Source of the DNA: Serratia proteamaculans_D
GTDB lineage: Bacteria; Pseudomonadota; Gammaproteobacteria; Enterobacterales; Enterobacteriaceae
Assembly (NCBI RefSeq): GCF_049959315.1
Contig: NZ_CP188201.1
Length of the DNA: 64,000 bases
Strand: one strand, 5' to 3'
Shown here: positions 43,765 to 52,907 of the stretch, piece by piece
Position numbering within the stretch: position 1 is the first letter of the stretch
Layout of the letters: every line of letters begins with the position of its first letter
The notes under the pieces: generated by a model
The model's input: the letters and a program-made list of their open reading frames with translations, nothing else
What the model was told of the DNA's origin: nothing
Databases searched by the model: none
Translations under genes and position numbers: made by a program

Positions 43765-45303
43765 ATGAAAACACTCACAATAAACTTAAATAATAAACAC
43801 ATATCCGCAACATTCCCTATAATACGTAACATTTTAATTTTCGTTGTCATTTCATTAGTACTGATGAAATCAATGGGCTATGGTGGTGCAAAAGGGATTG
43901 ACATTTTATTTATTTCACTTAGTCTATTGTTATTATCCGCGATCCCCCTCACTCGATATTTACTGGTTATTCCCTATATTCTATTTTGTGCGATTTATGC
44001 CCCCGTCGGTGAGATATATGGCCCGCCTTCTGTTACTGTGGTGTCTGCCCTTTTTCAAACCAATCGGACGGAAGCCATCGAATTTCTACACTCCATACCT
44101 ACCGACTGCTATCTGTTATCTTGCGCCACATTGCTCACGTTATTCATTCTTGCTCGCTATATCTGGCGTCGCCCTTCCCCGGCAAAAAAAGTGTTGCTAT
44201 TTATGCTAATTTTTATCGTAGTTCTGATCACCAGAATATTCAGCGGAGGAGTGGGAGATCTTAAATTAGTGAGTTTTTTCTCTTCTTTGGTTTCCTCTTA
44301 TCAGATCTACGACCAACAAATGGCAGACATTAATGTCAGTACATTATCCCACCCTGATTGGATCCTTGATGCCGGGAATAGTAATCAAGCTAACTACGTC
44401 ATTATTGTTGGCGAGAGTATGCGCAGAGACCATATGTCATTATTTGGCTACCCGTCACCAACTACACCATTTTTAGACCAAGCAAAGGGTACCTTTTATA
44501 ACAATTATATTTCCACCTCGTTTAATACCTTCGAATCATTGCCTAGAACCCTGGCATTAAGCGATGGAAAAAAAACTCATATTGCAGATAACATTATTAC
44601 GCTGGCGAAAGCTGCAGGATTACACACCCATTGGTTTTCCAACCAAGGATTGATTGGTCAATTTGATACCCCGATCTCCAAAATAGCAATGTTCAGTGAG
44701 GACCACCGGTTCCTGAAAAAAGGAGATTTTGAGTCACGCAATACTGGCGACGATGAATTGCTACCTTTGCTGCAAAGCGCATTGGCTGATAATGGCCTGG
44801 GAAACCTTTATGTTCTGCACATTATGGGGTCGCACGCAAATTTTTGCGCGCGCCTCGGCGGCGAAACACCAGCTTTCACCAGCAATAACGCTGAGCTAGC
44901 TTGTTATCTGTCAACCTACCGCAAGACAGACCGTTTCATCGAGCATGCTTATAGGATGCTGCAGGCAACACACTCTCCGTTTAAGCTAATCTATTTTTCC
45001 GATCATGGTCTTGTCCATAAAGAGATTAACGGCAAATTGTACCTACGTCATGGTGGTAATAACAGGCAGAGTTATGAAGTGCCCCTACTGGTGCTTTCTG
45101 ATTCGGACCGACAACGGACCCTTATTGAGGATCCGTACAGTGCCTTTGACTTCCTCAGTCTGTTTGCCCAACAGGCGGGGATCACCATTACCCGGCCACA
45201 ATTGTCTTCAGCGGTAACGGCACAAGGCAAGAGGCACGTCTTCAATGGTCAGGAAATGGTTGATTTTGATCAGTTGGCCAACGACCCGCCGGAGTTACTA
45301 TGA
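43765..45303 (+). CDS. Phosphoethanolamine transferase family membrane enzyme
   Basis: 512 residues. Four or five N-terminal membrane segments (to about residue 160) precede a periplasmic alkaline-phosphatase-like domain. The nucleophile region is YVIIVGESMRRDHMSLFGYP, so the metal-bound nucleophile appears to be Ser218 where EptA has Thr. Later metal residues are seen in YFSDHGLVHK and LRHGGNNRQSYEVPLL. It would transfer phosphoethanolamine from phosphatidylethanolamine to a surface glycan: lipid A, LPS core or periplasmic glucan. The base composition is clearly more AT-rich than its neighbours, a sign of transfer. It stands alone between murR and yfhL. Confidence 0.85.
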   Translation: MKTLTINLNNKHISATFPIIRNILIFVVISLVLMKSMGYGGAKGIDILFISLSLLLLSAIPLTRYLLVIPYILFCAIYAPVGEIYGPPSVTVVSALFQTNRTEAIEFLHSIPTDCYLLSCATLLTLFILARYIWRRPSPAKKVLLFMLIFIVVLITRIFSGGVGDLKLVSFFSSLVSSYQIYDQQMADINVSTLSHPDWILDAGNSNQANYVIIVGESMRRDHMSLFGYPSPTTPFLDQAKGTFYNNYISTSFNTFESLPRTLALSDGKKTHIADNIITLAKAAGLHTHWFSNQGLIGQFDTPISKIAMFSEDHRFLKKGDFESRNTGDDELLPLLQSALADNGLGNLYVLHIMGSHANFCARLGGETPAFTSNNAELACYLSTYRKTDRFIEHAYRMLQATHSPFKLIYFSDHGLVHKEINGKLYLRHGGNNRQSYEVPLLVLSDSDRQRTLIEDPYSAFDFLSLFAQQAGITITRPQLSSAVTAQGKRHVFNGQEMVDFDQLANDPPELL

Positions 45304-45411
45304 CGGCCCGGTTAAGCGCATCTGCTGCTACAGGTGAAAAAACGCCCGGAAAAATGGGTTTTATGATAGATTGCGCGCCTGTTCGTGTGCACCGATTAAA
45401 AGATAATTGAC

Positions 45412-45672
45412 ATGGCACTGCTGATTACCAAGAAATGCATCAACTGCGATATGTGCGAACCCGAATGCCCTAATCAGGCCATTTCGATGGGCGAGGATAT
45501 CTACCAGATTGATACCGATCGCTGTACCGAATGCGTCGGCCATTACGATGTTCCCACCTGCCAGCAGGTGTGCCCTATCGATAACACTATTGTGGTTGAT
45601 CCGCAGCACAAAGAAACCAACGAACAGCTGTGGGACAAGTTTGTGGTGTTGCACCACGCCGACCGACTCTGA
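45412..45672 (+). CDS. yfhL: 2[4Fe-4S] ferredoxin YfhL
   Basis: 86-residue ferredoxin, the same length as E. coli YfhL. The first cluster motif is CINCDMCEPECP and the second is CTECVGHYDVPTCQQVCP, with the insertion typical of this Alvin-type ferredoxin. In E. coli it has been linked to hydroxylation of tRNA by TrhP. It sits in its conserved place before acpS, in the convergent direction. Confidence 0.96.
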   Translation: MALLITKKCINCDMCEPECPNQAISMGEDIYQIDTDRCTECVGHYDVPTCQQVCPIDNTIVVDPQHKETNEQLWDKFVVLHHADRL

Positions 45673-45693
45673 CCGCAGCGGTCAGATCAACAA

Positions 45694-45720
45694 GGGCGCC
45701 TGTAGGCGCCCTTTAGTTTT
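45694..45720. terminator. Terminator between yfhL and acpS
   Basis: GGGCGCC tgta GGCGCCC, followed by TTTAGTTTT on the plus strand and preceded by AA on that strand. Strong for yfhL, and possibly used by acpS too. Confidence 0.85.
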
Positions 45721-45737
45721 GTAGCCGGATAAAATTG

Positions 45738-46118
45738 TTACCCTTCGATAATCACTGTGGCACAGGCATAGCGGCGTTCATCCGCCAGCGAGACATGAAT
45801 TGAGGTTACCCCCATTTCCTGCGCCAGCTCGGCGGCGCGAGCATGCAGGCGAATATTCGGCTTGCCGAGACCGTCGTTGAACACTTCAAACTGATTAAAT
45901 GCCAGCCCATTGCGGATACCGGTGCCAAACGCCTTGGCTACGGCTTCTTTCACCGCAAATCGCTTGGCCAGAAAGCGTACCGGCTGCTGATGCTGCTGAT
46001 ACAGTTCCCATTCAGCCTCGCTCAGCACGCGACGCGCCAGACGATCGCCACTGCGCTCCACGACCGCTTCGATGCGCGCCATTTCGACAATGTCGGTACC
46101 CAGCCCCAGCACCGCCAT
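45738..46118 (-). CDS. acpS: Holo-[acyl-carrier-protein] synthase AcpS
   Basis: Transfers the phosphopantetheine arm from CoA to apo-ACP. 126 residues, the same as E. coli, from the ATG at 46118 (MAVLGLGTDIVEM, metal-binding Asp9). The second motif is AKRFAVKEAVAKAFGTG. The start shares one base with the pdxJ stop (TAATG), so translation is coupled. A longer frame to 46178 lies within pdxJ and is not used. Confidence 0.97.
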   Translation of the reverse strand: MAVLGLGTDIVEMARIEAVVERSGDRLARRVLSEAEWELYQQHQQPVRFLAKRFAVKEAVAKAFGTGIRNGLAFNQFEVFNDGLGKPNIRLHARAAELAQEMGVTSIHVSLADERRYACATVIIEG

Positions 46119-46849
46119 TAGCGACGCGCTTCGCGCATCAGTAACTTCATGTCTGTCACCGCTGCCGGCAACCCACACATAACTGCCTGGCCGATAATTG
46201 CATGACCGATGTTCAGTTCATGCATTTCCGGCAGGGCCGCGATCGGCTGAACGTTATGGTAAGTCAGGCCGTGGCCGGCGTTGACCTTCAGGCCTTTCTC
46301 TGCGGCATAGGTCGCAGCAACAGCAATGCGGTGCAGCTCGGCTTTCACCGCCAGTTCGCCTTCGGCTTCGGCATAGGCGCCGGTATGAATTTCGATATAG
46401 GGAGCGCCCACTGCAACCGCCGCATCGATCTGACGATGGTCCGGATCGATAAACAGCGAAACCAGAATGCCGGCCTTCGCCAAACGCTCAACCGCGATTG
46501 CCATCTTGTCTTGCTGCCCGGCGACGTCCAGTCCGCCTTCGGTAGTGACTTCTTCACGCTTTTCCGGTACCAGGCAACAAAAGTGCGGCTTCAGCTCAAT
46601 AGCGATATCCAGCATTTCATCGGTCACGGCCATTTCCAGATTCATGCGCGTCTGGATGGTCTGGCGCAAAATGCGAACGTCGCGATCGGTGATATGACGG
46701 CGGTCTTCACGCAGGTGTACGGTGATCCCGTCGGCCCCTGCCTGCTCGGCAATAAATGCCGCCTGAACCGGATCCGGGTATTGGGTTCCGCGCGCGTTAC
46801 GTAACGTGGCGATGTGATCGATATTGACGCCCAACAGCAAATCAGCCAT
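46118..46849 (-). CDS. pdxJ: Pyridoxine 5'-phosphate synthase PdxJ
   Basis: Condenses 1-deoxyxylulose 5-phosphate with 3-amino-2-oxopropyl phosphate to PNP, the last ring-forming step of vitamin B6 synthesis. 243 residues, the same as E. coli. It starts MADLLLGVNIDHIATLRNAR. The active-site segments GADGITVHLREDRRHI and VNAGHGLTYHNV are present. It lies between recO and acpS as in E. coli. Confidence 0.98.
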   Translation of the reverse strand: MADLLLGVNIDHIATLRNARGTQYPDPVQAAFIAEQAGADGITVHLREDRRHITDRDVRILRQTIQTRMNLEMAVTDEMLDIAIELKPHFCCLVPEKREEVTTEGGLDVAGQQDKMAIAVERLAKAGILVSLFIDPDHRQIDAAVAVGAPYIEIHTGAYAEAEGELAVKAELHRIAVAATYAAEKGLKVNAGHGLTYHNVQPIAALPEMHELNIGHAIIGQAVMCGLPAAVTDMKLLMREARR

Positions 46850-46921
46850 GACAACCCTCTAAAAAACGATTTTCAGTGGCCGTAGTTTACACCCGGGGAC
46901 AGTGCTGCAAAAGGGAAAAGG

Positions 46922-47653
46922 TCAGGCGTCGTCGACCGGCGAGTCCGGCTGTTTACGGACAAACTGACGAAACAACTCGCGGCTCTTCAGTGGTTTGCCC
47001 CCCAGGTAGGGTTTGAGTGCCATGCGGGTGAAACGTTTGGCGGCACGCAAGGTTTGCACGTCTGGGAACTGGCGCTCTGCCAGCGCACGAAGCTCGCGGC
47101 CGGTAAAGCTGTAATGATCCACCACCAGGCTGGCGATAAAGCCTTTTTCCTCGCGGTAGCGGTAAGTCATGCCGTCGTCCACCGGCAGGCCACTACCGGC
47201 ACAGTGCAGGAAATCCAGGCCGTAGCCCAGATGATTGAGCAAGGCCAATTCGAACTGACGTAATGCCTGCTCCGGCGAAACGTCTTCTGCCGCCAGCGCC
47301 TGCAAACATTGCAGATAATCGAAGAATAATACCGAGTAATTGGCTTCCTGCTCCAGCACGCGTGACAGCAGTTCATTCACGTACAGGCCGCTGTAGAGCA
47401 TCATGCCGCTAAGGGGTAAACCGAGAGAGACCGCTTCGGCGCTACGCAACGTTTTGACTTCGCCACGACCGCCCCAGCGTACCAGCAGAGGAGTAAAGGG
47501 TTGCAGGCAACCCTTTAAATTGGAACGGCGGCTGCGCGCGCCTTTTGCCAGCAAACGCACCCGCCCATGACCTTCGGTAAACATATCCAGCATCAGGCTG
47601 GTTTCACTGTACGGTCGTCCATGCAGGACGAAAGCGCGTTCCCAGCCGTCCAT
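46922..47653 (-). CDS. recO: DNA repair protein RecO
   Basis: RecFOR pathway mediator that anneals strands and loads RecA on SSB-coated DNA. 243 residues (E. coli 242). The N-terminal OB fold (about 1–80, WERAFVLHGRPYSETSLML) is followed by a helical C-terminal domain. It lies 8 bp after era in the operon rnc–era–recO. Confidence 0.97.
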   Translation of the reverse strand: MDGWERAFVLHGRPYSETSLMLDMFTEGHGRVRLLAKGARSRRSNLKGCLQPFTPLLVRWGGRGEVKTLRSAEAVSLGLPLSGMMLYSGLYVNELLSRVLEQEANYSVLFFDYLQCLQALAAEDVSPEQALRQFELALLNHLGYGLDFLHCAGSGLPVDDGMTYRYREEKGFIASLVVDHYSFTGRELRALAERQFPDVQTLRAAKRFTRMALKPYLGGKPLKSRELFRQFVRKQPDSPVDDA

Positions 47654-47661
47654 TGGAGAGT

Positions 47662-48570
47662 TTATTTCAGGTCGTCGGTATAGCCCAGGCTACGCAACGC
47701 ACGTTCGTCGTCCGCCCAGCCCGATTTCACTTTTACCCACAGCTCCAGATGCACTTTGGTTTCGAACATCTGTTCCATATCCTGGCGGGCTTCGATACCG
47801 ATGGTTTTGATCTTGGCGCCTTTGTTGCCGATGACCATTTTCTTTTGGCCTTCGCGCTCAACCAGGATCAGCCCGTGGACGTTGTAACCGCCACGTTCAT
47901 TCGGCACAAATTGTTCGATCTCAACCGTCACCGAGTAAGGGAGTTCTTCACCCAGGAAACGCATCAGCTTTTCACGGATAATTTCCGACGCCATAAAGCG
48001 CTGAGAACGGTCGGTGATGTAATCGTCCGGGAAGTGGTGTTCCGCTTCCGGCAGTACTTTGCGCGCGATAGCAGCGATGGTATCCACGTTCATACCTTTT
48101 TCAGCAGAGATCGGCACTACGTCGAGGAAGTTCATCTGCTGGCTGAGGAACGCAATGTGCGGCAACAGCTTGGATTTGTCGGTCACGTTGTCGACCTTGT
48201 TGATCGCCAGCAGGACCGGGGATTTCAGGCTACGCAGCTTGTTGACCACCATTTCATCGTCGGCGGTCCAGTTGGTCCCTTCCACAACGAAGATCACCAG
48301 CTCGACGTCGCCGATTGAGCTGCTGGCCGCGCGGTTCATCAAACGGTTGATAGCGCGTTTTTCTTCGATGTGCAGACCCGGGGTGTCGACGTAGATGGCC
48401 TGATAGGCGCCATCGGTATCGATACCCATAATGCGGTGACGGGTCGTCTGTGGTTTACGCGAGGTGATAGAGACTTTTTGCCCCAGCAGTTGGTTCAGCA
48501 ACGTGGACTTGCCCACGTTGGGACGACCAACTATCGCAATAAAACCACAGTATTGTTTCTCTTCGCTCAT
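47662..48570 (-). CDS. era: GTPase Era
   Basis: Essential GTPase for 30S subunit assembly that binds the 3' end of 16S rRNA. 302 residues. G1 GRPNVGKSTLLN, G3 DTPGLH, G4 NKVDN and a C-terminal KH domain (VIGNKGAKIKTIG) are all present. The start overlaps the rnc stop by 4 bp, as in E. coli. Confidence 0.98.
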   Translation of the reverse strand: MSEEKQYCGFIAIVGRPNVGKSTLLNQLLGQKVSITSRKPQTTRHRIMGIDTDGAYQAIYVDTPGLHIEEKRAINRLMNRAASSSIGDVELVIFVVEGTNWTADDEMVVNKLRSLKSPVLLAINKVDNVTDKSKLLPHIAFLSQQMNFLDVVPISAEKGMNVDTIAAIARKVLPEAEHHFPDDYITDRSQRFMASEIIREKLMRFLGEELPYSVTVEIEQFVPNERGGYNVHGLILVEREGQKKMVIGNKGAKIKTIGIEARQDMEQMFETKVHLELWVKVKSGWADDERALRSLGYTDDLK

Positions 48571-49247
48571 TCAAGCTCCAGCTTTATTAACGCTTGTTCC
48601 GCTGCCGCTTGTTCGGCTTTACGGCGGCTTGAGCCGGTTCCCACGACGGGTTCGCTCAAACCACTCACCTGACAGTGGATAGTAAATTCCTGATCGTGCG
48701 CCTCACCGCGAACCTGCACCACCAGATAAGAAGGTAACGGCAGATGACGACCCTGCAAAAACTCCTGTAAACGGGTTTTTGGGTCTTTCTGCTTATCACC
48801 GGGGCTGATTTCGTCCAACCGGCTGCGATACCAGTCCAAAATCAGTCGTTCAACAGTTTGGATGTCGCTATCCAGGAACACGCCACCAATCAAGGCTTCC
48901 ACCGTATCCGCCAGGATTGATTCGCGGCGGAATCCACCACTTTTCAACTCACCCGGGCCAAGACGCAGACATTCGCCCAGATCAAACTCACGCCCCATCT
49001 CTGCCAGCGTATTACCGCGCACCAGCGTGGCGCGCATACGGCTCATATCGCCCTCGTCTACGCGAGGAAAACGCTGGAACAGCGCATTGGCGATGACAAA
49101 ACTGAGAATGGAGTCACCCAGAAACTCAAGACGTTCATTGTGTTTACTGCTGGCGCTACGGTGAGTTAACGCTTGCAGTAAGAGCTCCTGCTGTTGAAAA
49201 GTGTAGCCCAGCTTCCGCTGTAGCCTATTTATTACGATGGGGTTCAT
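48567..49247 (-). CDS. rnc: Ribonuclease III
   Basis: Double-strand-specific endonuclease for rRNA and mRNA processing. 226 residues, the same as E. coli. The signature ERLEFLGDSIL (Glu41, Asp45) and the second acidic cluster ADTVEALIGGVFLD are present. A C-terminal dsRNA-binding domain begins near residue 155. In E. coli rnc cleaves its own leader. The 307 bp gap upstream here also holds a palindromic repeat element. Confidence 0.98.
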   Translation of the reverse strand: MNPIVINRLQRKLGYTFQQQELLLQALTHRSASSKHNERLEFLGDSILSFVIANALFQRFPRVDEGDMSRMRATLVRGNTLAEMGREFDLGECLRLGPGELKSGGFRRESILADTVEALIGGVFLDSDIQTVERLILDWYRSRLDEISPGDKQKDPKTRLQEFLQGRHLPLPSYLVVQVRGEAHDQEFTIHCQVSGLSEPVVGTGSSRRKAEQAAAEQALIKLELE

Positions 49248-49421
49248 GAGTTACCAATAGATCAAGAATGCGTCAAAAACTTGCAGCATACGGAACAGGC
49301 CTGCTTTGCCGAAAGCCAATCCAAAGCTGTTTCGTTTGCAGTGGCCCCCAACAGGGAGCCAACTTTTTATCGCTCGAGCCGGTATTCTACAACGAGTGGA
49401 AATATAATGCTGCGTTAATAT

Positions 49422-49543
49422 ACCCGTCGCCTTTCAAACTATAGCGTTGTTACCTGCACTCGCTCACCCCAGTTACTTACTTGAGTAAGCGCCTGGGGAT
49501 GAGCGAGCTGGTCGCCTAGCTACAGCTTGAAATTCATAGGGCA
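49422..49543. repeat. Approximately 120 bp palindromic intergenic repeat (YPAL/ERIC-like)
   Basis: An imperfect palindrome centred on CTTACTTGAGTAAG (49476–49489). The left arm (CTCGCTCACCCC near 49459) and right arm (GGGGATGAGCGAG near 49495) pair, and the outer parts TTTCAAaCTaTAGC and GCTACAGCTTGAAA pair as well. It resembles the palindromic intergenic repeats common in Yersinia and Serratia. It occupies most of the rnc–lepB gap, starting 12 bases beyond the lepB stop codon, so it would be transcribed into a long hairpin between lepB and rnc. I see nothing else in this gap. Confidence 0.8.
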
Positions 49544-49554
49544 GAAACACTGGA

Positions 49555-50532
49555 TTAATGAATTCCACCGATGCGGCTAAATCTTACGCCGGTAGGCCAT
49601 TCGCCTTCCTGCTTTTCAAAACTCATCCAGATAGCCGTGGCCTTGCCTACCAGATTTTTCTCCGGTACGAAGCCCCAATAGCGGCTGTCGGCGCTGTTGT
49701 CGCGGTTATCACCCATCATGAAGTAATGACCCGCCGGCACAACCCACTCCGCCAGCTGCTTACCCGGCTGCTGATAGTAAGCGCCCACCTGATCCTGCGT
49801 GCCCGGCACGGTCAGAATATGGTGAGAAACATTACCCAGCGTTTCCTGGCGTTCACGCAGGCGGATGCCGCCCTGCGGCACGTTTTCACTCAGCGGGATC
49901 TGGTAGAAACCATTGCTGGCCTCCCCCATGCCGCTGCGGCTGAACAGCTGCACAAAGTCACTTGGCTGCGCGTCGTTATAAGTCACTGCCAATGCGGTAT
50001 CGCATGACTGGCCGCTATTACACGAAGGCTGAACGGTCACTCGCTTATTGATCGGATCGTAACTCACACGGTCGCCCGGCAGGCCAACCACGCGCTTGAT
50101 ATAATCGAGTTTCGGATCCAGCGGATATTTAAATACCGCAATATCCCCGCGTTTCGGATGACCGGTTTCAATTAGCGTGGTCTGGGTAATAGGATCTTTA
50201 ATGCCGTAGGCATATTTCTCCACCAGAATAAAATCGCCAATCAACAACGTCGGCATCATGGAACCGGACGGGATCTGGAAAGGTTCGTAAATAAACGAAC
50301 GCACCACAAAGACCAGCAGCAATACCGGGAAAACCGATGCGCCGGTTTCAATCCAACCCGGTTGTTTCGCCACTTTTGCCAGCGTTTTATCGTCTACGGC
50401 GCCCGCTGTCTGTGCATTCACCGCCGCAATCTTCGCTCGGCGGACCGGCGCCCATCTGAAGCGCTCAAAGGCCCAGATGATCCCGGTCACCAAGGTGGCC
50501 AGTGCCAGGATCAGGGCAAACATATTCGCCAT
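49555..50532 (-). CDS. lepB: Signal peptidase I (LepB)
   Basis: Removes signal peptides from exported proteins at the periplasmic face. 325 residues (E. coli 324). Two N-terminal membrane segments (about 4–22 and 62–80). The catalytic dyad is Ser91 in IPSGSMMPTL and Lys146 in DYIKRVVGLPGD, both at the same numbers as in E. coli. The gene is 36 bp downstream of lepA in the same direction. Confidence 0.98.
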   Translation of the reverse strand: MANMFALILALATLVTGIIWAFERFRWAPVRRAKIAAVNAQTAGAVDDKTLAKVAKQPGWIETGASVFPVLLLVFVVRSFIYEPFQIPSGSMMPTLLIGDFILVEKYAYGIKDPITQTTLIETGHPKRGDIAVFKYPLDPKLDYIKRVVGLPGDRVSYDPINKRVTVQPSCNSGQSCDTALAVTYNDAQPSDFVQLFSRSGMGEASNGFYQIPLSENVPQGGIRLRERQETLGNVSHHILTVPGTQDQVGAYYQQPGKQLAEWVVPAGHYFMMGDNRDNSADSRYWGFVPEKNLVGKATAIWMSFEKQEGEWPTGVRFSRIGGIH

Positions 50533-50568
50533 GCAAACTCCCTAGTTTCGCGACTTTATCGCTGTTAC

Positions 50569-52365
50569 TTACTTGTCCTTGCCAACGTGCAGAATGGCCA
50601 GGAACGCTTCTTGTGGCAACTCGACGTTACCCACCTGCTTCATGCGTTTCTTACCGTCTTTCTGTTTCTGCAGCAGCTTCTTCTTACGGCTGACGTCACC
50701 GCCGTAGCATTTCGCCAAAACGTTTTTACGCAGCTGTTTCACCGTCGCACGCGCGATGATATGAGTCCCGATAGCCGCCTGAATGGCAATATCGAACTGC
50801 TGGCGTGGGATCAGCTCTTTCATCTTCTCTACCAGCTCACGACCACGGTACTGCGAATTGTCGCGGTGAGTGATCAGCGCCAGCGCATCCACGCGCTCGT
50901 TGTTGATCAACACGTCGACGCGCACCATGTCAGAGGTCTGGAAGCGTTTGAAGTTGTAATCCAGCGACGCATAGCCGCGCGAGGTGGATTTCAGACGGTC
51001 GAAGAAGTCGAGTACCACTTCCGCCATCGGAATTTCGTAAGTCAGTGCAACCTGGTTACCGTGGTAAACCATGTTGGTCTGCACACCGCGTTTCTCGATA
51101 CACAGAGTGATCACGTTACCCAGGAACTCCTGCGGCATCAGCATGTGACATTCGGCGATCGGTTCACGCAGCTCTTCGATGTTATTGAGTGGCGGCAGCT
51201 TGGATGGGCTATCAACGTAGATAGTCTCTTTGCTGGTGGTTTCCACTTCATACACTACCGTTGGCGCGGTGGTGATCAGCTCCAGATCGTATTCACGCTC
51301 CAGACGTTCCTGAATGATCTCCATGTGCAACAGGCCGAGGAAGCCACAGCGGAAGCCGAAGCCCAGCGCAGTGGAGCTCTCTGGCTCGTAGAACAGCGAG
51401 GCGTCGTTCAGGCTCAGCTTGCCCAGCGCATCGCGGAAGGATTCATAGTCGTCGGAGCTGATCGGGAACAGGCCCGCGTAAACCTGCGGCTTCACTTTTT
51501 TGAAGCCCGGCAAGGCTTTGTCCGCCGGTTGACGAGCCAGTGTCAGGGTATCGCCCACCGGTGCGCCAAGGATGTCTTTAATCGCACAGACCAACCAGCC
51601 TACTTCACCACAGTTCAACACGTCGCGATCGACACGTTTCGGGGTGAAGATGCCCAGACGATCGGCATTATAGGTTTGGCCGGTGCTCATGACCTTGATC
51701 TTGTCGCCCTTGCGCATGGTGCCGTTCTTGACGCGCACCAGGGAAACTACGCCCAGGTAGTTATCAAACCAGGAGTCAATGATCAGTGCCTGTAGTGGCG
51801 CTTCCGGATCGCCTGCCGGCCCCGGAATATCACGCACCAGGCGTTCGAGCACTTCGGGTACGCCAACGCCGGTTTTGGCCGAGCAACGCACCGCATCGGT
51901 AGCGTCGATGCCAACGATGTCTTCAATTTCCTGCGCGGCGCGATCCGGATCGGCTGCCGGCAAGTCAATTTTGTTCAGTACCGGCACCACTTCCAGATTC
52001 ATATCCAGCGCGGTGTAGCAGTTGGCCAGCGTTTGGGCTTCTACGCCCTGCCCGGCATCAACCACCAGCAGTGCGCCTTCACAGGCGGCCAGTGAACGGG
52101 AAACCTCGTAGGAGAAGTCAACGTGTCCAGGCGTGTCGATAAAGTTAAGCTGGTAGGTTTGGCCGTCCTGCGCCTTATAATCCAGCGTCACGCTCTGCGC
52201 TTTGATGGTGATGCCACGCTCGCGCTCCAGATCCATAGAATCGAGCACCTGCGCGGCCATTTCACGTTCGGTCAAGCCACCGCAGATTTGGATAATACGG
52301 TCGGACAGCGTCGACTTACCGTGGTCAATGTGGGCAATAATGGAGAAATTTCGTATATGCTTCAT
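50569..52365 (-). CDS. lepA: Elongation factor 4 (LepA)
   Basis: Ribosomal GTPase that acts on back-translocation or initiation under stress. 598 residues (E. coli 599). G1 [10 protein letters not shown]3 DTPGHVDF and G4 NKIDLP are present. EF-G-like domains and the LepA-specific C-terminal domain follow, ending [15 protein letters not shown]…HVGKDK. It is the first gene of lepA–lepB. Confidence 0.98.
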
Positions 52366-52907
52366 TATAAAAGTTTTTCTGCCTTGGTATTTCTGAATTA
52401 CTCGCCTATAGAAACCCGCATGGACCTAAAGCGACAGTGAATGGGTTCGGCCGTCTTGCGCCTGAATCGCAGCATTCTACATGCCACAACACTGAAAACC
52501 TAGCGATCGGTGCAGTGAAGGCATTCTATTATGTACACTTTAATGTTACAGAGCGCTCCGGGTTATGAAAGCGGATGTTAACAAAGCCCGACGCGGTCAA
52601 CAGGCTAAGTTATAGCAATCTTTCCCTCCCATATTGCCTCACCCGCCGCTGGCGGGACCGGGCATTAATACATAACCGCCAATAACGCAATAAACCCTCT
52701 CCTAATTCTCAAAAAAATAATATTCGGATCAACATCTTAGAATTGAACTTTGCTCCCCGGGCTTTAGGAAAAACCCGATGTACGCTCACCAGCTGCTCCT
52801 ATAGAAATGAGGGTGAACACCGCGATAAAACATAATTCAGGGCACTACATCGGCATGCCCACCGGGGTTCACCAGCATATCTCTGCGTGTTGATTGGAAG
52901 GTGCATA
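52366..52907. other. lepA upstream region, no gene recognised
   Basis: 542 bases between the divergent lepA and the membrane protein gene. Visible structures are a CCCGCC gct GGCGGG stem at 52642–52656 and a pair of distant inverted repeats (GGTGAAC near 52812, GTTCACC near 52867). Stretches around 52680–52740 are AT-rich. No convincing ORF, tRNA or terminator was found. Confidence 0.5.

Noticed and set aside
50362..51795. 477-codon open frame antisense to lepA and lepB
   Set aside because: It crosses two well-conserved genes and reads as low-complexity His/Gln-rich sequence, typical of a shadow frame.
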